NCBI RefSeq assembly: GCF_003234935.1
Contig: NZ_QKSB01000002.1
Span: 62,001 to 126,000, forward strand
Direction of reading: 5' to 3'
Length of the DNA stretch: 64,000 nucleotides
From: Putridiphycobacter roseus
GTDB taxonomy: Bacteria; Bacteroidota; Bacteroidia; Flavobacteriales_D; Crocinitomicaceae
Of this stretch, positions 42,228 through 50,131 are shown in pieces. The notes beneath the pieces were generated by a model, which had not been told where the DNA came from, searched no databases, and saw only the letters and a program-made list of their open reading frames with translations. The position numbers were made by a program, and so were the translations under genes. Numbering within the stretch: position 1 is the first letter of the stretch; every line of letters starts with the position of its first letter.

Positions 42228-43163
42228 ATGGATAAACACGAAGTAGCATTTAACGATTTAATTGCGCAAGATTTAAAAATTGAGCCGAGAGATTGGATGC
42301 CTGAAAAATATAGAAAGAACTTAATCCGACAAGTTTCACAACATGCGCATTCCGAAATCATAGGTATGCAGCCGGAAGGTAACTGGCTTTTAAGAGCTCC
42401 TTCATTAAGAGCAAAGCAAGTACTTTTAGCAAAAATTCAAGATGAAGCAGGTCATGGTTTGTATTTATACAGTGTGGCGGAAACTTTAGGGATTTCAAGA
42501 CAAGAATTAGTGCAACAATTGCATGAAGGGAAAGCAAAATACTCTAGTATATTCAACTACCCTACCCTAACATGGGCCGATATGGGTGCCGTTGGATGGT
42601 TAGTGGATGGCGCAGCTATCGTGAATCAGGTTAGTTTACAAAGAACTTCTTATGGTCCTTATGCAAGAAGCATGGTAAGAATATGTAAAGAGGAAAGTTT
42701 CCACCAACGTCAAGGATTTGAAATTATGGTTCAAATGGCAAAAGGAACTCCTGAGCAAAAAGAAATGGCACAAGATGCTTTGAATAGATTTTGGGAACCT
42801 TCTTTAATGATGTTTGGACCGCATGACGCAGATTCAGCACATTCTAGTCAATCTATGAAATGGAAAATTAAGCGGGAGTCTAATGATTATTTAAGACAAA
42901 AGTTTATTGACAGAACTGTGCCTCAAATTGAATTTTTAGGCTTAACTGTACCTGATGCAAATTGTAAATGGAATGAAGAAACTGGTCACTACGACCACAG
43001 TCCTTTTAATTGGGATGAGTTTTGGAATGTAGTAGAAGGAAATGGTCCTTGTAATGCCGAAAGGTTAGAGCACCATAAAAAAGCACAGTCCGATAATGCC
43101 TGGGTAAGAGAAGCGGCATATGCATATGCTCAAAAAACAGATATTTCGGCTGTCGCTCAATAA
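42228..43163 (+). CDS. paaA: 1,2-phenylacetyl-CoA epoxidase, catalytic subunit PaaA
   Basis: Catalytic alpha subunit of the multicomponent oxygenase that epoxidises the ring of phenylacetyl-CoA, the first committed step of aerobic phenylacetate breakdown. 311 residues, a normal length. Ferritin-like di-iron ligands are visible: [30 protein letters not shown] (Glu, and Asp/Glu-x-x-His) and [11 protein letters not shown] (Glu-x-x-His). [16 protein letters not shown] is a strong PaaA signature. The start is ATG 42228, 25 bases after a promoter box. The last codons and stop are part of a 25-bp tandem repeat that continues beyond the gene, so the C-terminal DISAVAQ is repeat-encoded. paaB follows 154 bases later. 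Confidence 0.93.
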   Translation: MDKHEVAFNDLIAQDLKIEPRDWMPEKYRKNLIRQVSQHAHSEIIGMQPEGNWLLRAPSLRAKQVLLAKIQDEAGHGLYLYSVAETLGISRQELVQQLHEGKAKYSSIFNYPTLTWADMGAVGWLVDGAAIVNQVSLQRTSYGPYARSMVRICKEESFHQRQGFEIMVQMAKGTPEQKEMAQDALNRFWEPSLMMFGPHDADSAHSSQSMKWKIKRESNDYLRQKFIDRTVPQIEFLGLTVPDANCKWNEETGHYDHSPFNWDEFWNVVEGNGPCNAERLEHHKKAQSDNAWVREAAYAYAQKTDISAVAQ

Positions 43164-43265
43164 CCGTATTTCGGCTGGCGCTCAATAACCGTATTTCGAC
43201 TGGCGCTCAACAACCATATTTCGGCTGGCGCTCAATAGTCGCTATTTCGACTAGTGGAAATAGCG
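43139..43265 (+). repeat. 25-bp tandem repeat extending the 3' end of paaA
   Basis: Units of 25 bases lie at 43139-43163 (inside paaA, including its stop), 43164-43188, 43189-43213 and 43214-43238, with a diverged partial unit to 43265. The core is ATTTCGGCTGGCGCTCAATA. Units differ at one to three positions. It resembles the TTTCGACTGCGCTCAA-type intergenic elements that I recall from Flavobacteria-like genomes. Confidence 0.85.
43240..43265 (+). terminator. Hairpin between paaA and paaB (possible attenuator)
   Basis: CGCTATTTC (43240-43248) pairs perfectly with GAAATAGCG (43257-43265) across 8 bases, followed by ATTTTG. The T tract is weak, so it may protect the paaA message or set subunit ratios rather than fully terminate. 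Confidence 0.4.
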
Positions 43266-43317
43266 ATTTTGAAAAGTCTGATACATTAAATAAAAAGAAT
43301 TAGAATAAAAATATAGA

Positions 43318-43602
43318 ATGGAAAAAGGAGATAAAGTTTGGGAAGTATTCATCCAAAAAAAGGCAGGTTTAGCTTTTAAACATGTTGGTAATGTACATGG
43401 TTATGATAAAAAAATGGCCATTCAAAATGCACGTGATTTGTATACAAGACGTGGAGAAGGTCGAGAAATCTGGGTAGTTCCTGCGGAAGCAATAGTTTCT
43501 TCCCCATTAGAACAAGCAGATGCTTTTTTCGATCCCTCAGAAGACAAGGTATACAGACATCCAACTTTTTATGAAATTCCTGACGAAGTAAAATTCATAT
43601 AA
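43318..43602 (+). CDS. paaB: 1,2-phenylacetyl-CoA epoxidase subunit PaaB
   Basis: Small structural subunit of the epoxidase, 94 residues, bridging the PaaAC complex. It opens WEVFIQKKAGLAFKHVGNVHG and continues with MAIQNARDLYTRRGEGREIWVVP, the PaaB hallmark; it ends with the usual 'YRHPTFYEIP' phrase. It starts 52 bases after the paaA repeat/hairpin region and is followed by paaC after only one base, so paaBCD at least are co-translated. It has no enzymatic activity of its own in characterised systems. Confidence 0.93.
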   Translation: MEKGDKVWEVFIQKKAGLAFKHVGNVHGYDKKMAIQNARDLYTRRGEGREIWVVPAEAIVSSPLEQADAFFDPSEDKVYRHPTFYEIPDEVKFI

Positions 43603-43603
43603 T

Positions 43604-44359
43604 ATGATGCAAATAAAAATAACAAATCCTTTTGCAAAATTTTTAGTAAGAATTGCAGATTCTGAAATTATTTTAGGTCAAAGATTGGCTGAAATGTGCA
43701 GTAATGCACCTACTTTAGAAGAAGACATTGCCTTATCCAATTTAGGATTAGATTGTTTTGGAAGAGGTGAAGAATTAATGAAATTGGTCAGTGCATTAGA
43801 AAATAATGCTTTTACGCCTGACGATTGTGTTTTCAGAAGAAATGAAAGAGAATATTTTTGTATTAAATTGGTAGAACAACCTAACAATGATTTTGCATGG
43901 GTAGTTGTACGTCAATTTTTACATGATGTTTATGTAACTGAAATCTTTAAACAATTAGCGACCAATGAGCACCAAGAATTGGCTGCGCTTTCTCAAAAAG
44001 TATTAAAAGAAATTGAATACAGTAAAATGCATTCTTTTGACTGGTTAGTGCGTTTGGGCAGGGGGACTGAAGAAAGTAAAATGCGAACACAAAACGCTTT
44101 GAATGTGATGTGGAAATATACCGAAGAATTATTTTTATTCGACGAGATAGACAAAACGTATTTAAGCGATACAGATGCCATTGCAGCAAATTGGAATTTA
44201 GGGGTTAATGAAATGTTTGCAGCAGCGGATCTTGAAAGACCAGCGGATAAAAAAAGACATATTTTAGATTTTAGAAAAGGATTTCACAGTGAATTTTTAG
44301 GATTGATTTTAGCAGATATGCAATATTTGCCGAGAGCCTATCCAGATGCAAAATGGTAA
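43604..44359 (+). CDS. paaC: 1,2-phenylacetyl-CoA epoxidase subunit PaaC
   Basis: Structural, ferritin-like subunit of 251 residues that pairs with PaaA and helps bind the CoA substrate. Recognisable stretches are RIADSEIILGQRLAEMC, LEEDIALSNLGLDCFGRG, DFAWVVVRQFLHDVYVTEIF, and MHSFDWLVRLGRGTEESK. It ends GLILADMQYLPRAYPDAKW, the standard PaaC tail. In well-studied complexes PaaC does not carry the functional di-iron site. The stop overlaps the paaD start by 7 bases. The start is ATG 43604, one base past the paaB stop. Confidence 0.93.
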   Translation: MMQIKITNPFAKFLVRIADSEIILGQRLAEMCSNAPTLEEDIALSNLGLDCFGRGEELMKLVSALENNAFTPDDCVFRRNEREYFCIKLVEQPNNDFAWVVVRQFLHDVYVTEIFKQLATNEHQELAALSQKVLKEIEYSKMHSFDWLVRLGRGTEESKMRTQNALNVMWKYTEELFLFDEIDKTYLSDTDAIAANWNLGVNEMFAAADLERPADKKRHILDFRKGFHSEFLGLILADMQYLPRAYPDAKW

Positions 44360-44820
44360 GTACAAACTTAAACGAAAAAGAAATATGGGGATGGATGACC
44401 GAAGTACCGGATCCTGAAATCCCCATTATTAATTTGGTTGAACTTGGCGTAATTCGTGCCGTCAACTTAAAGGGGAATGCCGTAGAAATTATTATCACAC
44501 CTACCTATACCGGCTGCCCTGCCAAGCAATTATTTGTCGACTTGATATCTGAAAAATTAGTTGAAAAAGGGATAAATGATTTTGAAGTAATTTCACGTAT
44601 CCATCCAGTTTGGACAACTGATTGGCTTTCGGAAGAAACCAAAGCTAAATTGTTAAAAGATGGTATCTCCCCTCCTACCGTTCACAATAAAAAGATAATT
44701 TGTCCGCATTGCAAATCCTATAACACTGTATTGGCCAGTCAATTTGGCTCAACGCCTTGCCAGTCACTTTATAAATGTCTTGAATGTTTAGAACCATTCA
44801 ACTACTTTAAATGTCTATAA
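44353..44820 (+). CDS. paaD: PaaD, iron-sulfur/metal assembly factor for the epoxidase
   Basis: Maturation protein of 155 residues thought to help load metal clusters of the epoxidase system. The N-terminal DUF59/MIP18-like domain has WMTEVPDPEIPIINLVELGV and PTYTGCPAKQLF with the conserved Cys. The C-terminal zinc-ribbon part has ICPHCKSYNTV, FGSTPCQSLYKCLECLEPF and ends FNYFKCL, a classic PaaD tail. It overlaps paaC by 7 bases. In many genomes paaE, the flavin/iron-sulfur reductase, comes next; here there is no paaE. Instead a decayed antisense beta-barrel gene abuts, and its stop lies inside the last codons of paaD. Confidence 0.92.
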   Translation: MVSTNLNEKEIWGWMTEVPDPEIPIINLVELGVIRAVNLKGNAVEIIITPTYTGCPAKQLFVDLISEKLVEKGINDFEVISRIHPVWTTDWLSEETKAKLLKDGISPPTVHNKKIICPHCKSYNTVLASQFGSTPCQSLYKCLECLEPFNYFKCL

Positions 44821-45475
44821 ACTAAACTGCAGTCCAATTGCAGTAGAAAAAATTAGCCGACTGAAAGATGGACCATTATTTATGCCAATCCTATTAAATC
44901 CAAAAGAAGATTTTACGACAACACTTAATGGATCGATATTTTTTTTCTAGCCCTGGGATTTAATTAAATACCGACCTGTAAATTAAGCGGAAGCACTATA
45001 CCTTTTTCTTCCTTTGAGGTCGTTCTAAAAGACTCATTTCCTATCCTATTCTTTTCCTGTGAATTAGTTTTACTTGTATAAGTATATTAATAATAGCTTA
45101 CTTTAGCTGTGTTAATTTAGCCGATATTGATCCCAGGTCCAATCCGTAAATAACTCAGTTATATTTTTTATTAAATGACCAATTTGCACCGACATTAATT
45201 ACGTTTGCCACCTAATTAAAGTCTTGGTGAGGATACACTGCACTGACTTTATAAAAACAGCAATTATAGTATCATTAGTTTGCGAAGAAACTTGGTATTG
45301 GGTAATGGTATCCAAGTAATAATAAGCTTTCGTATTCCCCGAATAAATGGCCATATTAAATTAGGAGCATAATTGAAATGGAAAACTAGGGCTTGGCTTC
45401 TATTTTTTAATGCCTAGAGCAAAAGCTGAACAGGACAAGAAATGGTGTGTTATGATAATGGGACCTATTAAATAA
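44815..45475 (-). pseudogene. Decayed outer-membrane beta-barrel protein gene
   Basis: No long open frame exists here, but the minus strand reads as a degraded barrel protein of about 215 residues when three frames are stitched together. From the 5' end: QALVFHFNYAPNL; MAIYSGNTKAYYYLDT and QYQVSSQTNDTIIAVF; YPHQDFN then a stop, VGANWSFNKKYN then a stop, VIYGLDLGSISAKLTQ; VSYY then a stop, RTTSKEEKGIVLPLNLQVGI; NIDPLSVVVKSSFGFNRIGI and the ending IGLQFSL, a classic barrel C-terminus. In-frame stops lie at 45212-45214, 45155-45157 and 45087-45089, and at least four frameshifts are needed. The family is not certain; the start is lost. The window shows no intact copy. Confidence 0.75.
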
Positions 45476-45535
45476 TATTTAAAAATAAAATGACATCTAG
45501 GTCCGAAATATTGTATTGTATATTAATTTTACGGT

Positions 45536-46549
45536 ATGATTCAAGAAAATGTAAATATACAAGCCTATAATACTTTCGGTGTGGATTGTACCGCAAAATA
45601 TTTCGCCCGATTTAGAAGTATTAAAGACTTACAAGATATATTGGCAGATCCAATTATAAAATCACAAGAAATTTTAGTTTTAGGTGGCGGCAGCAACCTT
45701 TTGTTTACTAAAGATTTTGAAGGTATTGTATTGAAAAATGAATTGATTGGAATTTACAAAGTAAAAGAAGACAAAGACCATGTTTGGGTAGAAGCCATGG
45801 CGGGAGAAGAATGGCATAACTTAGTATTGTTTGCCATTGACAATGATTTTGGAGGAATAGAAAACCTTTCATTAATACCTGGTAGTGTTGGTGCTGCCCC
45901 TATGCAAAACATTGGTGCTTATGGGGTAGAAATAAAAGACGTTTTCCATGAATTAGAAGCCATTCATATAGAGACTGGTGAAATGGTTAGGTTTACTAAA
46001 AAGCGTTGTAAATTCGGTTATAGAGAGAGTATTTTTAAGCATATACTAAAAGGACAATACATCATTACTTCTGTAACATTAAAACTGACTAAAAATCACG
46101 ATACAAATACGACATACGGTGCTATTGAAAAGCAACTTTGGGAAAATAATGTAAAAGACCCTACGATAAAACACATAAGTGATACGGTAATTGACATCCG
46201 AAAGTCAAAACTACCTGATCCGGCATTGATAGGTAACTCAGGCAGCTTTTTTAAAAACCCAGTAATTTCACTATCCAAATTTGAAAAGCTGCTAGAAAAA
46301 TATCCTGATATTGCACATTACAAATTACCTAACCAGCAAATAAAATTGGCTGCAGGATGGTTAATTGAGCAAGCTGGTTGGAAAGGCAAGACTTTTGAAA
46401 ATTATGGTGTGCATAAAAACCAAGCTTTGGTATTGGTAAATTATGGCGGCGCTGAAGGCAAAGATATTTACAACCTATCGGAGGAAATTTTAAAGGATAT
46501 TAAAGCAAAATTTAATATTGTTTTAGAAAGGGAAGTCAATATATATTAA
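45536..46549 (+). CDS. murB: UDP-N-acetylenolpyruvoylglucosamine reductase MurB
   Basis: FAD- and NADPH-dependent enzyme of 337 residues that reduces UDP-GlcNAc-enolpyruvate to UDP-MurNAc in peptidoglycan synthesis. The length and the extended C-terminus fit the E. coli-like type I enzyme. FAD-binding stretches are ILVLGGGSNLLF and NLSLIPGSVGAAPMQNIGAYG. The catalytic Ser is in GNSGSFFKNPV, and the region near the end IVLEREVNIY carries the Glu. The opening NVNIQAYNTFGV is the standard MurB start. It has no close neighbour in the division/cell-wall pathway here; alr is 39 kb away. Confidence 0.93.
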   Translation: MIQENVNIQAYNTFGVDCTAKYFARFRSIKDLQDILADPIIKSQEILVLGGGSNLLFTKDFEGIVLKNELIGIYKVKEDKDHVWVEAMAGEEWHNLVLFAIDNDFGGIENLSLIPGSVGAAPMQNIGAYGVEIKDVFHELEAIHIETGEMVRFTKKRCKFGYRESIFKHILKGQYIITSVTLKLTKNHDTNTTYGAIEKQLWENNVKDPTIKHISDTVIDIRKSKLPDPALIGNSGSFFKNPVISLSKFEKLLEKYPDIAHYKLPNQQIKLAAGWLIEQAGWKGKTFENYGVHKNQALVLVNYGGAEGKDIYNLSEEILKDIKAKFNIVLEREVNIY

Positions 46550-46653
46550 TCCGTATTTCTCTAATCGACATAAAAATGCAATTTATTACACGCATGTTAA
46601 GTATATATTCACTTATCATTTGAACAATTTTTCGAAATTTAAATTACAAAAAA

Positions 46654-46980
46654 ATGAATTGGTTATTATTAATTTTAGGAGGACTATTTGAAGTTGGATT
46701 TACCTTCTGTTTAGGAAAAGCAAAATTAAGTCATGCTAACACCACTTATTTTTGGTACACAGGTTTTATAATCAGTTTATTTTTGAGTATGTATTTGCTA
46801 ATAAAAGCAACCGCGGTGCTTCCACTCGGTACTGCGTATGCGGTATGGACAGGCATAGGTGCGGTAGGTACTGTACTCATGGGAATAATCTTTTTTCAAG
46901 AGCCTGTTGACTTTTGGCGACTCTTTTTTATTTTCACACTTATAGTATCTATTATAGGTTTAAAATTTGTTTCTACCTAA
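46654..46980 (+). CDS. SMR family exporter (SugE/Gdx-like)
   Basis: Small four-helix inner-membrane transporter of 108 residues. The essential membrane-embedded Glu is in LLILGGLFEVGFTFCLGKA (helix 1). Helix 3 has LPLGTAYAVWTGIGAVGTVLMGIIFF, the SMR signature, followed by QEPVDFWRLFFI. The sequence around the Glu and the third helix looks more like the guanidinium exporter branch (SugE/Gdx) than EmrE drug exporters, but substrate cannot be read with certainty. Members work as antiparallel dimers driven by proton exchange. No guanidine riboswitch was evident in the 105 bases upstream. It is a single gene. Confidence 0.87.
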   Translation: MNWLLLILGGLFEVGFTFCLGKAKLSHANTTYFWYTGFIISLFLSMYLLIKATAVLPLGTAYAVWTGIGAVGTVLMGIIFFQEPVDFWRLFFIFTLIVSIIGLKFVST

Positions 46981-47300
46981 AATAAAATAGGCATCACGTT
47001 TACTAATGGTTCATTAAATTTAATCGCATCAAAAAGTAAGCATATTTATATTAGGGGAATTTACAAAACTTATAATTTGATAAATCATTGGCTTACCTAT
47101 TTCTTCTTTAGGACACCTACGCTATCTCTATTGCAAGTAGGATTTAATGGACATTTTAATTTATCTATACAAATTCCATAAATCACTAAAAAAGGGATTA
47201 GCAAGCTACTTAAAACTGAACTTTAAGAGGATAAATACAAATGTAAGGATGAATTAAAGATTATTTAATGATCTAAAAACAACCAAGTAAATACGTCAAA
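46981..47300. other. Intergenic region without a gene
   Basis: These 320 AT-rich bases lie between the SMR gene and the convergent receiver gene. I see no open frame with coding character and no strong terminator or RNA. Confidence 0.5.
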
Positions 47301-47711
47301 TTAGGAGAGCAAGTGTTTATTCACCTTTTCAAGGAATACTTCTTCTTCCAGAGGCTTTACAATAAATTCAGTTGCAAGTCTTTGTTTATCAAAGTTTTCC
47401 CTATCTCGTCTTTCAATGGAATTACTAAGAATAAAAATAGTGGGAGAAAAATCATCATCCATCATTTCTTCAATCTCATCAATAAATTCAAATCCATCAA
47501 TGATAGGCATACTTACATCTAATAAAATTAAATCAGGTAAATCATTTTTATTTCCTTTATCTAAAATAAAGTCCATGGCTGTTTTCGAATCATTATAGAG
47601 TGTAATCGTATCAAATAGATTAGTTTTCCTTAATACTTTTTCAATTAAAAATGAGTCTACATCTGAATCATCAATTACAAAAACAGAAAGGCTCATATTG
47701 TCATCTTGCAT
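47301..47711 (-). CDS. Single-domain response regulator
   Basis: Receiver-only protein of 136 residues. The acidic pair lies in VFVIDDSDVD, the phospho-acceptor Asp in LILLDVSMPIIDGFEF, the switch Ser in IFILSNSIERRD, and Lys in FIVKPLEEE. A second in-frame ATG at 47696 would give the shorter MSLSVFVIDD opening and cannot be excluded. It is divergent from a PAS histidine kinase whose start is 107 bases away, so both promoters lie in that gap and the two are probably partners. It is a paralogue of the receiver at 12.0-12.4 kb, which instead overlaps its kinase on the same strand. Confidence 0.87.
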   Translation of the reverse strand: MQDDNMSLSVFVIDDSDVDSFLIEKVLRKTNLFDTITLYNDSKTAMDFILDKGNKNDLPDLILLDVSMPIIDGFEFIDEIEEMMDDDFSPTIFILSNSIERRDRENFDKQRLATEFIVKPLEEEVFLEKVNKHLLS

Positions 47712-47818
47712 ACGGGGTTAATTAGGGTATAACCCAAATATAATAATTAAATGTAAAACAATTCAAATTTATTAAAAAAGTTTCATAATTGTTTATTTTT
47801 GACTACATTTAGAACGAG

Positions 47819-50068
47819 ATGATGGATGAAAAAAATTTCAAGAAATTTATCAATCAGGAATTAGATTTAATTCATGATAAGTCTTTTTTTGATGGCATTT
47901 GGATTTTAGATTTATTGGAACAAAAAGTAATCCACATATCTAATGAATTCTGGTCTTTGTTAGGATTCGAGCCAGACCAAATTGATTTAGATGCCATTAT
48001 TTCAAAAAATTTAATCCGCCAATTGAATCCTTTTGATCTTGTGGAGACAGCTGTTAAAAGTGGCAAGACTGTTTTTAGGTCAAACAAAATATTTACCCAC
48101 ATCAATGGGCACGAAAAATTATTGATGATAAAAGGTTTACTTACACCAAAAAGTAACGGGGTAAATAAAAAAGCCATTTTATTTTTTGGTGATTTTACTA
48201 ATTTTGAACTGGATAAAAAATTAAAAATAAGAAGTAATCATTTTGATCAAATAATTGAAGGTACAGACTTGTGTACTTGGGAATGGAATATACCTTCAAA
48301 AGAGGTATTGACTAATAATAACTGGGCTGGTTTGGTTGGTTACCCTATGGAAGATTTAAAAAACATAGATATTAATTTTTGGCTCAATTTAATACACCCT
48401 GCAGATAAAGACATTACATTAAATAAATTATTCGATCATATTCGTAACAAGACAAAAAGTTATGAAGCTGAAGTTCGCTTAAAGCATAAAGATGGGCATT
48501 GGGTTTGGACTTTGACCAAAGGAAAAGTAATTACCCGTAAAAAAAATGGCAAGGCGATTTTAATGATTGGCTATCACCAGGATATTTCAGAGACAAAGAA
48601 AATTGGCAATACATTGAACAGAACCAATGAGTTATTTGAAGACACCATGGATGTCGCCCAAATTGGCAGTTGGGAAGTAGATTTAATGGCTCAAAAACTT
48701 TCTTGGAGTAAAGTGACTAAACAAATTTTTGAAGTCGAGTCGGATTATCTGCCAACTTATGACAAAGGTTTAAATTTTTTTCAAAAAGGAATTGAGCAAG
48801 AAAAAATATCGAATACCATTAAAAACACGGTAGAAACAGGTGAAAAGTTTGATATTGAATTAAAGTTCAATACGGCCAAAGACAATTCTAAATGGATTAG
48901 AATTATTGGTCAAGCTGAGATGGAAGCGAAAGAAATCACTAGCTTAAAAGGCATTGTCCAAGATATTAGTAGTAACAGAAAAGAAATTGAAGAGTTACAG
49001 AAAAATTACAGACAAATAAAACTTTTTATTGAACAAGCACCTTCCGCCATTGCTATGTTTGACAAGAATTTAAATTACATCACAGCTTCCGAACAGTGGT
49101 ATATAGACTACGGAATTGAAGGTCGCGAAATAATTGGAAAGTCTCATTTTGATATTTTTCCACACATTGATAAAAGCTGGAGTGAAATTTACAAAAGCTG
49201 TTTAGACGGAGCTAATTTAAAGTCGGATGAAGAAGAGTTTACAAGGCTTGATGGTAAAAAGCAATGGCTAAAATGGGAAATTAAGCCATGGAAGAATACT
49301 AACAATGAAATTGAAGGACTGATCATGTATTCTTCGGACATTACCTCTTTGAAATCCTCTCGAACGGAAACAGAATCACTCATGCAACAATTACTTGACC
49401 AAAATGATAGGTTAATGAATTTTTCCCATATAGTATCACATAATTTAAGGTCCCATACTGTTAATTTGAATTCACTTTTAAAAATGATGAAAGGGGAGTT
49501 TAGTGAAGTCAATAATTCACCATATTTTCAAATGTTTGAAAAGGCATGCAATAATATTTCAGACACTATCAGTCACCTACGAGAAGTTGCCTCCATGAAT
49601 TCAAATACTGACGAAGGCATGATGGCTTTAGACTTGAATGAATATATTGAAAAATCTATCACAGCCGTCAAAGCTAAAAGCATTGAAGTGGAAGGAGAAA
49701 TTATCAATGACATCAAGGCGAAAGTTCAAATTAACGCTATTCCAGCCTATTTAGATAGTATTATATTAAATCTTTTAACGAATTCTATTAAATATCGTCA
49801 ATTAGAGCAGCGTGTAGTCATAAATATTGGTCTTGAAACAACAGATGAATACACCATTTTATCGATAAAGGATAACGGTCTAGGTATTGATTTAGAAAAG
49901 TATGGCAGCAAACTCTTTGGTATGTATAAAGTGTTCCACCATCATAAAGATTCTAGGGGAATAGGTCTTTTTATTACAAAAAGTCAAATAGAAGCCATGA
50001 AAGGCCTAATTACTGTAGAAAGTACACCTTTACAAGGCAGTACTTTTAAAGTCCATTTTAGAAATTAG
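47819..50068 (+). CDS. Multi-PAS sensor histidine kinase
   Basis: Cytoplasmic kinase of 749 residues without transmembrane segments. Four PAS-type domains are visible, at about 20-125, 145-260 (LCTWEWNIPSKEVLTNNNW, a PAS_3 type), 275-385 and 400-510 (PSAIAMFDKNLNYITAS). The phospho-acceptor is in FSHIVSHNLRSHTVNL, as in the kinase at 8.5 kb and unlike the usual HELRTPL. The ATPase domain has LNLLTNSIKYRQ, DNGLGIDLEKYG and GIGLFITKSQ. The last 240 residues are closely similar to those of the first kinase, so the two arose by duplication with different sensor parts. The divergent receiver is its likely partner. Confidence 0.88.
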   Translation: MMDEKNFKKFINQELDLIHDKSFFDGIWILDLLEQKVIHISNEFWSLLGFEPDQIDLDAIISKNLIRQLNPFDLVETAVKSGKTVFRSNKIFTHINGHEKLLMIKGLLTPKSNGVNKKAILFFGDFTNFELDKKLKIRSNHFDQIIEGTDLCTWEWNIPSKEVLTNNNWAGLVGYPMEDLKNIDINFWLNLIHPADKDITLNKLFDHIRNKTKSYEAEVRLKHKDGHWVWTLTKGKVITRKKNGKAILMIGYHQDISETKKIGNTLNRTNELFEDTMDVAQIGSWEVDLMAQKLSWSKVTKQIFEVESDYLPTYDKGLNFFQKGIEQEKISNTIKNTVETGEKFDIELKFNTAKDNSKWIRIIGQAEMEAKEITSLKGIVQDISSNRKEIEELQKNYRQIKLFIEQAPSAIAMFDKNLNYITASEQWYIDYGIEGREIIGKSHFDIFPHIDKSWSEIYKSCLDGANLKSDEEEFTRLDGKKQWLKWEIKPWKNTNNEIEGLIMYSSDITSLKSSRTETESLMQQLLDQNDRLMNFSHIVSHNLRSHTVNLNSLLKMMKGEFSEVNNSPYFQMFEKACNNISDTISHLREVASMNSNTDEGMMALDLNEYIEKSITAVKAKSIEVEGEIINDIKAKVQINAIPAYLDSIILNLLTNSIKYRQLEQRVVINIGLETTDEYTILSIKDNGLGIDLEKYGSKLFGMYKVFHHHKDSRGIGLFITKSQIEAMKGLITVESTPLQGSTFKVHFRN

Positions 50069-50131
50069 CTTTCTTATTCACCTATAAATAGTCCCAGCAA
50101 CCAGGTAAGTCACTGGGACATGATTTATACT

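Noticed and set aside
43139..43265. 25-bp repeat considered as a CRISPR fragment
   Set aside because: Units are directly adjacent without spacers, and no cas genes are nearby.
46549..46653. Possible guanidine riboswitch before the SMR exporter gene
   Set aside because: The 105-base gap has no recognisable conserved ACGR-type or mini-riboswitch hairpins and is nearly all A/T.
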